A model generated the notes under the pieces. The model saw nothing but the letters and a program-made list of their open reading frames with translations, made no database searches and was not told the origin of the DNA. From Phallus indusiatus (Eukaryota; Basidiomycota; Agaricomycetes; Phallales; Phallaceae), in assembly GCA_027605045.1 (NCBI GenBank), contig JAQFWX010000017.1, positions 620,001 to 684,000 on the forward strand: DNA of 64,000 nucleotides, written 5' to 3'. Both the position numbers and the translations under genes were made by a program. Shown here piece by piece: positions 13,182 to 26,154 of the stretch. Each line of letters begins with the position of its first letter. The stretch's first letter is position 1.

Positions 13182-13272
13182 AGCCAGTCTCTGTGGAGAG
13201 GAGAAAGGTCGTGTGATTAGTCAACAACGCGTCAACGGACGAACGTCATACCAGTACCACGGGTCGCGTTCG
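13182..13272. promoter_or_regulatory. 91-bp bidirectional promoter, Maf-like / HUS1
   Basis: The two start codons are only 91 bp apart and face away from each other, so both promoters and 5' leaders must overlap here. No TATA box is evident. Confidence 0.6.
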
Positions 13273-14539
13273 ATGCGTCTTCGGGCATCACTGCAACATG
13301 CAAGCGTTCTATACCGTAATTTTCTATTCTTATTTATTTCTGGAATCTTGACAAAATCTTTCCTTTGTTGCAGGAGTCGTTCAGACAGTAGAGCGGCTGT
13401 CAAAGACATGTATCCTCAAATTCTCTCCAACCCATCTGCGTATTATTTGTGACAAAGCAAGCGAAGGTGGAATGCAAGTATGGTCGTATGTCCACAATTT
13501 GTGCATAATTACTCATTTTGCTGATACTATTGACTATAGAGCAATCAAAGTGGTTCGTGCGATTCAATGTTCACTCTCGCCATACACCACAAACACGCTC
13601 CATACCACTAGACAACATTATTCGAAGACTACCGAATCGAGTCAAACGCAAATGACGAGATTACACTAAAAATATCAACAGAAGCATTCGGTCAGGCCCT
13701 CAAATCTGCCTCGGTTCAGTCTTCATCTCCAGAGACGATTATAAAGCTAGCAAAGAAAAACGATCGCGCTGTCTTAAGTCTTCAGATTATTGTCAAAACA
13801 CGTCAGAATCAAGATCTGTCAATAACACAAGACGTAAGCGTTGATATTTTGCGACCTCAAGATGTCGAAAAGATGAAGGAACCTATGTGTCCGGAGCCAG
13901 ACGTCAGTTATTTACTTCCACTTCCAACTCTCTGCTTTGACATAAACACTCTTTTATCTCTATTCTCACCGTGTTCCAACCGTGTTCATTGACTTGTCTC
14001 CCGTCTTGTGTCAACAGGTTCATATATTTTTGCCCCCTTTAACCAAACTGAGAACAGTCACCGAACATCTACGACAGCTTTCAGATGTAATGGGAGTATC
14101 AGCTAATAGAAACGGCCATCTTAAACTATTCATAGAAACAGAGGTTGTCAAAGTCGATACGGAATGGACCAAATGCGAGGAACCTACTATCGGTAAGCCT
14201 GACTGTGTTGCCTATGTCTTTTCCCGGTCGTTTTCTAACGGATTCTTTGAAAACAAAGCGGGAGAATCAGATGAAGAACCGCAAGATCGAGCTGCGTTTG
14301 CTACTACGATAATCTCAATCAAGAGTTTTCTAAAATTTCTATCCTGCTCCGTTGTTTCATCTTCTACCATTGCATGTATGTTTGTTTTCTTCCAGAGTCG
14401 AAAGTTTGGTTCGCTAACGTGCATGCTAGGTATCTGTCATAAATACTGTATTATTATGTATGCTTATATAGGCGAAGCAACCGATACTGGAGATATCTTG
14501 ACGTTTTATATCCCAGCAATGCGGGATGGTGCGGATTGA
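13273..14539 (+). CDS. HUS1: checkpoint clamp subunit Hus1
   Basis: Subunit of the 9-1-1 (Rad9-Rad1-Hus1) PCNA-like clamp loaded at DNA damage to activate the ATR pathway. Exon 1 MRLRASLQHASVLYR matches the family start. Spliced exons continue VVQTVERLSKTCILKFSP, HLRIICDKAS, then DEITLKISTEAFGQALKSA, AVLSLQIIVKTR, HIFLPPLTKLRTVTEHLRQL and NGHLKLFIETE. The ending combines FLSCSVVSSSTIAC with ICHKYCIIMYAYIGE after removal of an intron near 14375-14430, then GDILTFYIPAM. Its length of about 310 residues fits. It is divergently paired with the Maf-like gene. Confidence 0.9.
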
Positions 14540-15121
14540 GTCGAAGTCATAAACATTTACTTCCACTCTAGTCACTCCGCCTTTCTTTTATCTTAAGGGC
14601 ACCTTTACATCGACCATCAGAATGCCAACCGCGTTTCAAAACCTACCACTTTCAAAACGAAGCCACCCGTTGCTATCTCCTGCTATCCGCCATTCATGTA
14701 CACTATACATAACATACGTCTTTCTGTAAACTCCGGAACTATATTCGAATAATGATACAAAAATGACTTTTTAATACATATATAATATGTAGGAGAATTG
14801 GTCCGTCTGATGCCAATATTCAAGATTACTATCGTAAAGTCTAAGATAAGAAGAGGAAAAAGGAGGAAAAAGCGATGGTACAACTAGTAGGGATGTATAT
14901 ACCAGGTTGGGATTTGAAAGCCAAAGGGATCTACGCTGTGTACATACTTTTCAGCCCTTGTTCCAAGTTTATACAGACCAGACAGCGACCGAAGGACGAA
15001 CGGGGATGGGAGAAGGAAGAAGGAAGGAGTGCTTGAAGGAGTGAAGGAAGTGGCAGCGGTCCACGAATCTTCAAATCGGGTCACGGTGGTGAATTGATAT
15101 TGAGCGTTCGTCGAACGTATG
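14540..15121. other. convergent intergenic region
   Basis: This stretch lies between the stops of HUS1 (+) and the first Stealth gene (-). It contains AT-rich runs (around 14740-14800) fit for 3' ends. No separate gene was recognised. Confidence 0.4.
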
Positions 15122-18117
15122 TCATGTACTTCTCTCCCATTGAGCAGCTGTACTCCATCTCCGCTCTTGCCAATCTCTCAGGATCCTGTCTGTCTCCCAA
15201 AACCCTTCTTTCACGTCATCGTTCATGCAAAAAAGCGAGACGTCCTCCGAAATAGAGCCCAAGTAGGTACGTGCTTGGTCTGGTCCTTCAATCATGAGAA
15301 ACAGAACGGATGTGTCGCCTGTGAAGGATAAAGATTGGTGAAGTAAGTAAAGAGAAAGAGAAAGAGAAGGGTGGTTATACCAATGATAAAGCGGTATCTC
15401 TCCATGACTCTTTCGATCCAGTGTCGCACTTGCACGCTGTCGCTGCTCCCATACGAGTCCAACACGTCTTTTAGTGCGAACTGTGCAGTGCGCCAGTTGT
15501 TATCTAGTGGAAGATGAGGTTCGTCTTCCGCCTCTTCGGACGGTAGGTCTTGGTCGTTCGGCTGCGATGATGAGAAAGAGGAAGAAGATGAAGGAGATGA
15601 AGATGACGATTGTTCTTCTTGGGACATTTGTTGATTATCTTCATCGTCGGGGATACCGTTACCCTTATCGATGTTATCATTCTCCGTGTCAAAATGTAGG
15701 AGCTCGGACCATAATGTATTGGGAGTGTACTTGCGATCCGGTGAAGGAAGAAATGCTGATAAACCAAGATCACCACTTTTCGCACGAAGAGCGTGTATTA
15801 CTAAAAGAAGAAAAAATACACATGTCAGATTGCGTAGGTTCAAGTTTCATGGGAAATAAGTATTACTCACTACAGTCACCACATTGAACCCGATCAAATG
15901 TAACAGTTTTGAAGGCGTCACTCGCAGATGTAGATCCACCGAAACATTCTTCGAAATCCAATTCACATACTTTTCGGGAGACATTCACATCAGCACCGGA
16001 AAGCATGGGTAGAGCGGTCTCTCCATCTTCATTAACAAAGTCATATGGGTATCCATCAAGACTGGCTGTATATAATAACCCAGTTAAAACAAAGGAATAA
16101 GATTTTGAAATGGCTTTGTTCACTTACAAAAGTCATATCGAGTTCTTTGACTGACAGCCTCCCCACTTCCACTCAAAGTCGCTGCAACTCTACTCTCATC
16201 CAACGTCTTTCTCTCAGACAAGTAGACATCAATCTTGGACGTCCCAGATACACCGCCCAACTCTGACCATGCTTGATTCTTCTCGGCGCTCGACCATTCG
16301 TCATTCATTCCTCCAACCCGTCCAACAACCCACGACCAAAGCAACGCCTCTCTCCATCGCTCCACAAGCAAATGGGGCAATAAAAACGTAGTATGAACAT
16401 CCCATAGTCCACTGGGTCCACGCGTTCCTCTAAACCTGTGGTTGGCGGTCTCCTGGAACTCTTTTTCCCAGATTCGCGCCGCCTCGTCAAGTAGAGTGAC
16501 CGGGAAAGATTTGGCTACGTGTTTGGCGTATGGTCGACTACGATACCCAAAACGTTCGCCTAAGATATAACATTAAAAACTCATGAAAGAAAGAATCCAG
16601 TGGAACGCACTAAGCAGCCAACTTGTGTATTGGAGAGGACCCCATTCGCCTGCGGGAGGGCTATCCGCGATCTTTTCTGGATTGATTGGGAAATTGATAT
16701 CAAATCGCAAAACGGTGCCGTATGCTGATTTCACAGGATATCAGCGACGTTTTCTTTTTTCTTTTTTTTTTCTGAAAAGTATCTCGACGTACCTGAAGTG
16801 TAAAAATCTGAGGGTAATAAATCCGCCGTATAATAAAAGTCATCATTCTACACGAGGTAAGAGGAACTTCCTCCACTTGATCGTGGGAAAAAAAACTGAC
16901 CAAGTAAATACTGTCATGAACGAACGAATCAGAACGAATTCATAGGAAAGATGGTGAGAAAGAGAACACAAACAGATTATATTCAAGATCTCTAAGGTGA
17001 GGTAATTGTGTTTCGATGCCGAAACTAAAATGACCTTAACACACAGAGTTTCTTTTACGAGGCAGAGAAGGACACGAACCTGTTGAAGCTCAAACCAGAG
17101 AAGTTTCGGAAGACTTGCGATTGGTAGACAATTTTTAGCGGAACATCGCCATCTCGCCATCGTTCCTTGTCCTGAGACTGCAACCAGTTAGGCAGCTGAC
17201 CGAGTCGTATTGTGCTATTATTGGGTATTTCGTTAACCTGTGGCGGAAGCTGTGTATTCTGGAATTCTTTGGTTTTATTATTCGGTTCGATTTGCGATCT
17301 ATCATGGAGGGCGCGTGGTCGCACGTACCGTATATGAATCCTGAGAGAATGGGAAATCGGATGTGAAGATGTTGAATTTCCGAATGTAAGGGCGAAAATG
17401 GCGAAGAACCGAACGTAAAGAATGTCGTAATTCGTCGTGGTCTCTGGTTTTAGCAATATATTAGACAGAAGAACAATATATAAACGATGTCGAGAAGAAA
17501 AGAAAGAAAAGAAAAAGCGCGAACCGGTAAAGTTTACTATTGGACTCGCCCGCTTGTTCATCTGACGTGGGAAGGTTGAAATGTTCCAGGGCTTTTCGCA
17601 TTTCATCTTGAAGCCTCCAATCAGAAGCGTTTACCCATGTCCATACTACGTCAAAAGTGGAAGGACCATCGTCATAGCAAGGCTCTCCCCGGGCAAAATG
17701 GGCGTCGAGACATTGGCTGGGAAGTCGACGCACTGGTCGAAGAGGTATATCCGCAAGTGAATGATGCGCTCGTTGCTTAGGCCGGTCGAATACGATGTAG
17801 TGAGGATGCTGGAGAAGATTCCCTTGATCGTCAAAGACTGCTTTCTCTTCCGCTTTGTGAAACAGCCACGAAGATGGAATGCCTAGAAACTGTCGTCCAT
17901 GGAGAAGAGAAAGTGCTGTCAAGGAAAACAAGACAACCGAGGCCGCAATGAGAAATATAACCAGTCGCGAAATTTTCCTGCTCATGAAGGTAAATTTAGA
18001 CCGATGCCTGGCCGCACGACCTGTCGTAAGCCAGAGGTCATCGTTAGTGTCGTCGGTGTCTGAGCCAGACCGATAGCTATCTCGCTCGGTGTCTCGCTCA
18101 AGCAACGGGACCTCCAT
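15122..18117 (-). CDS. Stealth-domain sugar-phosphate transferase, paralogue 1 (Xpt1-like)
   Basis: Predicted Golgi type II membrane enzyme of the Stealth family, which transfers sugar-1-phosphate; the fungal member with known function is Cryptococcus Xpt1, a xylosylphosphotransferase. The N-terminal cytosolic part is Ser/Asp-rich and is followed by one membrane segment (about residues 51-72, LVIFLIAASVVLFSLTALSL). Conserved region CR1 is DVVWTWVNASD. CR2 includes RIRLGQLPNWLQSQ.., WRDGDVPLKIVYQSQVF and a YMNDDF-type motif. CR3 contains GEWGPLQYTSW-like and HLLVERWREALLWSWVVG. CR4 is SVLFLMIEGPDQARTYLG then LFCMNDDV. A Ser/Glu/Asp-rich insert (about 15540-15690) lies between CR3 and CR4. The tail WQERRWSTAAQWERST is similar in paralogue 2. 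Many introns are present. Exact donor and acceptor sugars are not inferable. Confidence 0.87.
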
Positions 18118-21004
18118 TTGTGCGTGGCGATGGTCGGAGGGGATAGAGGAGGAGGGGGGAGTTCAAAATTCAGCGTGTAAGCGATTTACATATAATACAT
18201 ACGCCAAGAACATCAAGGTTTTTTTTATGAAGAGGCCCCTCCAACGAGATGCGAGATGCCGTTCTGCCGTTTATTGATATTAACTCTAAGCGTGTGTCGG
18301 CATGAGTTCTAGTTTCGCATGATATAACATCCCAGAATAGCCTTCCGTCATAGAGGCACAGTTTCGGTACATTGACTAATATTATTGACCCACAGTCGAA
18401 GACTCTACAGTGGGAAAAAGAGTGTATGTTTGCTTTTGAGAGCTAAACTTTACTCGAACTTGAACCATTCATTTTACCAGCTGAGATTTTTAATATGACA
18501 ACACATCTTGAAATCGGGGGGGTGAAGGCTTGGCTCAATTCAACATCCTCCCCCCAAATCGCAAACGGCAATCATCATCACTAAGAACTATTGTTGAACA
18601 TTCTTTGCCAAATACGGCTGATTGTTCGACCAGCTGCCGAGAACCCGAGAGTCCGAAAAGTAAACGTGAATAATGAAAAATAGAGTAAAAGACACAAAAA
18701 GTGCAAGCAACCTGAGCGTGGGTGGTCGTGTGACCGCAACGGCGGAACGCTGCGCGGGCCTGCAGTGTGATCGAGGACACTGCGTCATTGTGGCGAACCT
18801 GCTTCAGGGTCGGTATTGCAGTCAACTTGACAACACCTTGCAAGATACAACATGAAACTGGCAAAACTGGCATGAAATATCTTTTCTCAATTCCTTTTCT
18901 CTCTCTTCACAGTTGAAGTCAGATACTGATCTAATCATGATAACCAAATGAAAACGAGTTGGAGCTCAACAGTTATTTACTACCCCTACCTCACCTCAGT
19001 TCCCGGAGTTTTCGGCGGTCCTTGGCAGCCCATTACGACTATTTTCTTCGACGGCATGACCGCAGCAGAATGACGGGTTATTTCTAGAAGAAAAAAAGAG
19101 AGAAACCATATAGTCCCATGACACCAATTCCAACAGCACTAGTTCGAGAGAGGGATAAATTTATATCAAAAAGGTGCCAGTGGCACGACGTCATCTCATT
19201 CAAAAAAATACAAATGCACACTGGGATTTTCTCAATACGTTGGTACCTTTTTAATTTTCTCAGTCATCTCGTGGTAATGGGAATGGGAACTTTTCGAACA
19301 CATCATGTACACCACGAGGTTACTCCGATTGGGGTTTGCACTTTCCAGAGTGCCTGAATATGACTCCCATATGTATGTGAGCTCTCATGGTGTGAGTACC
19401 TTGGAAACAAGCTGATAATCTGATAAATCTCATAAAACTTTGAGGTGCCAGATTTTGTAGGGCTGACGTCAAATATAAACGCACTTTGATTGGCCGCGTG
19501 GCATCGGCACCGTGATCTTGGAGCATCATGGCATGTGCCTTTATGTGTCGTGTGCCAGCTTTATCTAGTCTTATCTTTAGACTACAGATTCAAGTGGATA
19601 GATAGATAATAGATTTTTGAATTTCAAGTAACATACCACTTCTAAATTGGAGGGAAGGCTGACACGTCAGCGGTCGTCATATATATATTCCGTTAGATGA
19701 AGCAAACGTGAGAAATTGAAAAAAGAACGCTTCGGAGAAAAAGGAAACAAAAGGCAATAAAGTGCCGGAGTAATCGGCATTGAGAGATATCTTACCAGTG
19801 CAGACCGGATGATTCATCCTATTAGCTTTGCACCCTGACAGTAATTGTAAATTAAGTAGACGGCGACTGCGGAGTACAGTAAGTTCCATCGGACAAGTAA
19901 ACTAAAGACGAACGGACAATCAACACAACCCCATGTTCCGAAATCCGAGCTCGGACCTTAAAAAAGCTCGTATAAATCGTCTCTTCTTCTACTAGAAAGG
20001 ACAGCTGCAGCTTCTCTGTTTCCCCTCAAATCCTCATGTTTTCGTGTGAGATATTTATACATTACGTCGAACTTAGAACCCTAAATAAAGAAGCAAAAAT
20101 TATCCATCATCCCATTGGGTGCGCATATACGCGAGATTGTCGTGGTGTGCATATATGTACAGGGTATTTCCGCCAAATGATATCGGCTAAGTATAGAAGT
20201 CTACCCAAACGGGAATAGACTCGACTAGCGAAATGGAATAACGCAAGAATACATACGTTGATACTTACAAACGTGTACATACTACATAATTAGATCCCTC
20301 GTTACGCAGAAGAGATAAGTAAGCGAGATTGAACTCACATCAAGGGATCACATGCGAGAAAGTCAAAGCTAAAGTGTTCAATTCGGCGTTATTAATTGGT
20401 TTGAAGGAATTATGAATGGATATTAATAGATTTGAATAGGTTCGTTATCAGGTTGACGTGCCAGCTTGTGAATTCCAAATTATTGTTCTCCCGTAGTAAG
20501 CGGATCACAGTGCCGTTTCAATGTCAGAATTCACGACAAAGGTTGTCGTAATCTTCATTGAGATTCAAATAGCAACAGGTAAAGTTGAAATTTCGATAAA
20601 AAGTAAAATAAATAGTACGCGCTTTATGCATATGCGAGAGGTAAAATTATATTTTCGTAGTAGGGTACTATTCGATAGCCGACGTACTAGAAACAATCCA
20701 AAAAAGTAAGCGGCTACCGACCGTTTATGCAAGGGTATGCTACAATACAGCGTGATGAATCATTAGGAAAGTTGTATCGCCCATGATTATGAGTCCGAAA
20801 GAGTGGGATTGTAGAGCAAAAAAAGGAAAGAAAAAACTTTGTTTGCAGCCAAAAAAAAGCGGGGATGAAATTGAGGATGATAAAGTGATTTGCATTTGCA
20901 TTGCCATAATAAATTAATAATAGATCCTTTCTTCTCTTCTTTCGTTTTATCCGATGTGGACACGTCTCTAGCTTTTCGCGATTTTTTTTTCCCTTTTTGA
21001 TATA
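18118..21004. other. 2.9-kb gene-free stretch between Stealth paralogues
   Basis: The stretch holds the promoter of paralogue 1 and the 3' end of paralogue 2. Open frames of 60-112 codons occur but lack family motifs and splice context. No tRNA, rRNA or clear transposon was recognised. Confidence 0.4.
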
Positions 21005-23935
21005 TTATCGTTTTTCCCAGTCCGCTTTGTCGCCCCAGCGTTTATCTTGCCAATCACGAAGGAAAACGTCCGCCTGAGCTGCTGTAACACCCTTGATGTT
21101 GTCATTAATGCATAGAAGAGCCTGAATTCAACAAAAAAAAGAAGAACGACGTCAGAATCATGATTAACGAAAGGAAACAGCCGACGAAAGTGATGACTGG
21201 GACACGGCGTTCCACCAAAGTCCCGACATATTTAAAAAAAAGAGATTCTTTTTACTTACCGCGTTTTTATCCCTATCAGTCTGTTTCAATTTATTTCGTG
21301 CGTCATTTAAAGATGTGACCATATCGAATCGTGTCGGTGTTTGACCGAGAACAAACCGATACCGCTGTAAAAGCTGAAGTGTCCATGCGCGGACATTAGT
21401 TTTGCCTTTCGCGGGTAAAACTTCAGATATTGAAAAATCGCCTTCTTGATAATGAGGTATAAGAGGTAAATACGGGGGAGGTGAGAACGTTGGGTATTGG
21501 TGATGAAAAGTAGAATCGAGGCCCGATGATTCGGATTGTTGGGAGGACTCGGAGGAACTGGAATCAGCGTTGTTGGTGGTGGTAGTGGTTGACCGACTTT
21601 CGACGTCGTCATCGCTATCAACAACATCGTAATTTCCACTATCCATTCTTGCAATAGCTTCCACATCAACACCAGGAAGAGACTCGTCTTCTCCGTCATC
21701 CCAGGCTGATTTGTAAACTTTGTCGTGAGGTGGCAGGAAGGCTGATAATCCGCTATCGCCACTTTTAGCTCTTAACGCATTAATTACTGGAGTAATAAAA
21801 ACGAATCAACGATTTGTCCGAAAGAAAAAAACATATGATAAAGAAGAAAAGAAGGAAACATACCACAATCACCACAATTAATTTCTTCGAACGCAATAAA
21901 CTTGAAAAAGTCGCTGGCGGTAGTGAAACTTCTTTGATCGGGGGCAAAGCATTTTGAATATGATATTTTGCACAGTTCTGCGCCCTTGCTGTTTCCGTTT
22001 TCATCGGCTCGAGGTGAGGAAAGGAATTTTGGGAAATACGGCACGCGCTTCGGACGTGTACGCACAAATCCATAGGGGTATCCATCACCGCTCACTAGAC
22101 AACAAATCCACATCCATTAAATCTCATTTCACAAAGAAAATCACAGAAAATGAAGATTTATATATATTACTCACCGAAAAGGTATTCAGTCCTCCCACTC
22201 AGCGAATGACCAGACGCCTCGAGATTGGCCTTAATTTCTTCTGGTTGGGCGGATCTTCGGTACGTCGAATTCACAACAATATCATCTCTATAATCCGCAC
22301 TTCCCCCTAAAAGCTGCCACGCCATCTTCCGTTCTCTCACACCCCACCGCCCATCTAACGGACCAACCTTCCCGATCACCCAGCTCCACAACAGTGCTTC
22401 ACGCCACCGCTCAACCAACGTATGAGTGAACATAAAGTTAACATATACATCCCTGTTTCCCGAGGTCATTCCACGGAAGGGGTGTGTAGCGGTTATGTCG
22501 ATTTGAGATTGCCACATTGTTTGAAATTCAACCATTAATGGAACAGAAATGGCTTTTGCCGTATGCGCTATATATGGTCGCGAACGAGTGCCGAATCGGT
22601 TACCTGGATATTGCGGAAGAATTTAATCATCAAAGAGAATTTGTTTGTAAGCAAAGTTAAAATACATACTAAGGCACCAGTTGGTATATTTTAATGGACC
22701 CCATTCACCTGCAGGTGGGTCTCTTGGGTTGGCGTCGTTATCCACTAGGAGATCTGATTGCAGGCGAATAATTGTGCCGTATGCTGTAAATTTTCTCATT
22801 GGTGAGATAAAGCGCACAAGACCAAAAAAACTTGTTGTTAAAAAAAGACTGACTGGATGTGTAAAAATCTGATTTGGTGAGATTCGTCAGCATGAAGAAG
22901 TCATCATTCATGTAAACGCTGAAATGAATTGAGTTTTTGGGGGAACAATGGACACATGCATAACGTTGGACATACAAATTATCCGAAAGACCCTGTACGT
23001 TTTTGATTTGCGATTCAATGGCATAACTGTAGATTTGTTTCATTGAGTAAAAAAAAAAGGAAGATGCAGTAAATAATACACATGCCTATTGAAAATACCC
23101 TGGTAATCTTTCATGATTTGAGAGTGATACACCATCGACAGCTTGACGTCTCCGTCCTGCCACTGTGAGACATTTGCCAAATTCAACCAGCTGGGAATTA
23201 AGCCAATGCGACGGGGAATGTTGAGCAAGGTGTCGCCGTCGACAATTGGTAGAGTAAATGGGAAATCGGAGGTTAGAATATGAAGTTGATTGGTGGACGG
23301 TCTGAAATTTTTGAGAACGGAACGGACGGAATGAAGAAGTTCACCATGTTCCCTGTAAACGTTTTGTTTGTTTCGCGTCGTGAATGAATGAAACAACTTC
23401 CTTACCGAAACAATTCAGTGTTCGGACGGGTTGTAGTGGCCATCCTCGGGTCTGTCCTTCGCACAGTACGGGACATACTCTCCATCAGCAGTCTATCCGA
23501 GCCGTTGACCCACGTCCACAGAACGTCCAAAGGTGGGTCGGGTCCGGAAGCTGTACAAGGTTCGCCGGACTCAAAGTGAGCTTCAAGACATGCGGTGGAT
23601 AGTGACCGAACGGGTCGGACGACCGGTTTTGAGGGTGAAGAGGGAATCATTTGAACAGACATTGATGGAGGCTCGAAGAGTAGGTAGGAGGGATTGTCTG
23701 GGGGAAACACGACGTCCTCGACATTTGCGGATTCGTGTGGATAGAATGGTTCATCTGAGGCTGCCCACCTCCATAGGACGGCTGTTTTCAAATTGAGACC
23801 ACCGGGGCCTTGGAGAACGAACAAGAGGGGTATCGAAATGAATGCTGAACCAAGTAGTAGAGATAGACATCGACGTTTGCGTAGAAAGAGCCAAGGAATA
23901 TTAGGCTTGGCGTCCTCATGAGGCCTGTAAACCAT
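21005..23935 (-). CDS. Stealth-domain sugar-phosphate transferase, paralogue 2 (Xpt1-like)
   Basis: Second Stealth-family type II membrane protein, in the same orientation as paralogue 1 and probably a tandem duplicate. The chosen start gives MVYRPHEDAKPNIPWLF; an in-frame alternative lies 69 nt upstream at 24004. One membrane segment follows (CLSLLLGSAFISIPLLFVL). CR1 reads DVLWTWVNGSD. CR2 includes RRIGLIPSWLN, WQDGDVKLSMVYHSQIM and YMNDDFFMLT with the acidic pair. CR3 shows GEWGPLKYTNWCL and LVERWREALLWSWVIGKVG. The DGYPYGF block and a cysteine pair (INCGDC) follow. CR4 ends ALLCINDNIKG and LRDWQDKRWGDKADWEKR. A Ser/Asn/Asp/Thr-rich insert (about 21540-21650) occupies the same place as in paralogue 1. 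The two proteins clearly differ in sequence, so the duplication is not recent. Confidence 0.87.
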
Positions 23936-26154
23936 TGTGCGTGATGTGCTTGATGGAAAAGAGAAAAGAATAAAACAGTAACGTGAGGGATGGTCGCTTA
24001 TCACCGTATGGGCGCTGAACGCTTTGTTTTATAAAAAGAAAGCGACCACTGTTATGACAGCATCATTCTAAAGCCATTATTAGCAAGCCAATTTTAGATA
24101 AATTGAATTAAAAATAGATCGATTAGTTCCGGGAGGCAAGGAGTGGCAAGGCTCGGCTGAGGTGTTCCAATTATACCCAAGTCAAGCGGGGTCTCGTCGA
24201 CGTTGGGTGACTGGATTGGCCGGAGATAGCCTGGAGCAATCCAGAGGCACACATTTCTCGATATAAACCTCATTCATAAGGTGATATTAGGAAAGGTTTT
24301 GGATGGCACTAAAAGAACTTTGAAAAGCATTTTAGATTGAGTAGCTTCGTGATGATGGAGGAACAGAGCTGAGATAACGCACATTACGTAATTATTTGAC
24401 TAAAAAAATTGCCTCCGTGGAGCACGTGCCGGTAACCAACGAGCTCCCACGAGTTCCCACGACGTAGCCGATCTCTGCTGCGTTCGACAATGGCCTCAGT
24501 CTTCAGTGGCAGCCTGGCAGGTGCCGTGGGTTCGCCATTGGTTTCAAGCATTCCCTCATTCAAAACGGAGCACACGATTGTAAAGCCAAAACATGATGCT
24601 GATGGGTTCGGTGTTATCGAAGCATTGACAGATACTATAAAAAGTTGGAAAGGGGAACAAACGTTACATAAATAGTGCAGGTTATAATAAACTCTGCAAA
24701 CGATTCGCGCAGGTTCGAGTTGCCCAAAACGCGGAAGCTATTTGAAGCGAAAATGCACCTGAACCTGACAGATTGTCGATGACCTGCGGACGCCACATAG
24801 CAGGGCTGAAGCCGAAGCACACGTATTTATGTATGTATCAGCGAAACTTGGTGCCATACAGCGAGATGATTTCGGCATAACTGGATAGAGCATGGTCCGT
24901 GGCAGTCTCGTATCTGGCATGCCTACCTACACTAAATCCAGTAATTTATCGCAGCTTGATCATATCAATGTTGAATCATCCGATAAGAACTAAAGAATCT
25001 CAGCGTCGCAGAAGCGGTTCCAAAGCCTTAACGACTGCATGAATATTTGTTATTGGTCGATAAAAATGTTTCAACATGGCAGTGTAACTGATTTACAACG
25101 CAATTTTCCGTTTTATTCACATTGCTTGAGCTATTTTTAGAAGGAACGTCTATCACATGATTCACCCTGTCAATGGTACAGCTTCGATGGTAACATGACA
25201 AGCTAATTCCACATATGAGATCCAACTTGAATTCCTGCGCTCCGTTTCAATGTTGTTCTCCTACAGTCGATGAGACTTATGAATTCCGATCTGGAAGAGC
25301 GTACCTACTTAGCGGTACCTATTTACATCGCGGAACATTCCTTCTCCAAACAAGCCTGGATTGCCGCTACTCCTTTAAAATAGATTTCCAAATGACTCCG
25401 AGATTGATCGCCAAATGAAGATTAAGATCGTATAAACAGTAACGATACGAGATATCGCGTGGCTTTGTTGAAGCAGCGTGATAAAAATCGAATTGGTAAT
25501 TCGTCTGCATAGGGAGGATGCAATAAACAAGCCCAGCAAACTATATGCTCACGGATTCTGTGACGTATTCCTGTTTTCAGGTGCTCCGAAATACTAGCAG
25601 GCAACACGGGAAATATAAAGATGGATGTTGGTCCCTATTCATAATATATATATTCCCAGTGGATGACCGGGTAATTGGATTTGAATAGCTGAATGTAAAT
25701 GCCCACCGATTCATGTGCTCAATTCTCTTGTTTTATTTTTTATTTTTAAAAAAATACATGTGTTAACAAACCACGATAACGTCAATTTCTCAATCAAACG
25801 TGAACACATTTATCATGAAATTATTCAAAAAATTGCTCGTTGACACCAGCTTCAAGTCTGGTTTGTTCTATTTGCATGCATAGTCTTACATGTTAATAAC
25901 CTATTTTACAGACGGTAATCAAAACCAGTCCAAATATTGCAGCCATGTTTGGTTGAGATTAGGAGGTATTAGATTCGCGGGAAACACTGTAGCCGGGCAT
26001 GCTACCTCTGGTAGTATTTGTGGAACTATAATGATACGTATGTCAGGTCAACGAAAATAATTGGCGAATCTGTTTGGTGTGCTCACGGAAACCCGAGTTT
26101 ATACTGTTTGAGTGGTTGACCTGATAAATAAAGAAGAAGAATATCAATGAAAGG
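23936..26154. other. 2.2-kb gene-free stretch
   Basis: This lies between the 5' end of Stealth paralogue 2 and the 3' end of the GH5 gene, both on the minus strand. It should include the paralogue 2 promoter. A 61-codon plus-strand frame at 24490-24675 is the only coding-looking piece and could not be supported. Confidence 0.4.

Noticed and set aside
18535..18873. 112-codon minus-strand frame between the Stealth genes
   Set aside because: Composition and context are not coding-like; no motif and no exon partner.
24490..24675. 61-codon plus-strand frame with a good start context (MASVFSGSLAGAVG)
   Set aside because: No family motif, no neighbouring exon and no conserved partner; could be chance in a 2.2-kb gap.
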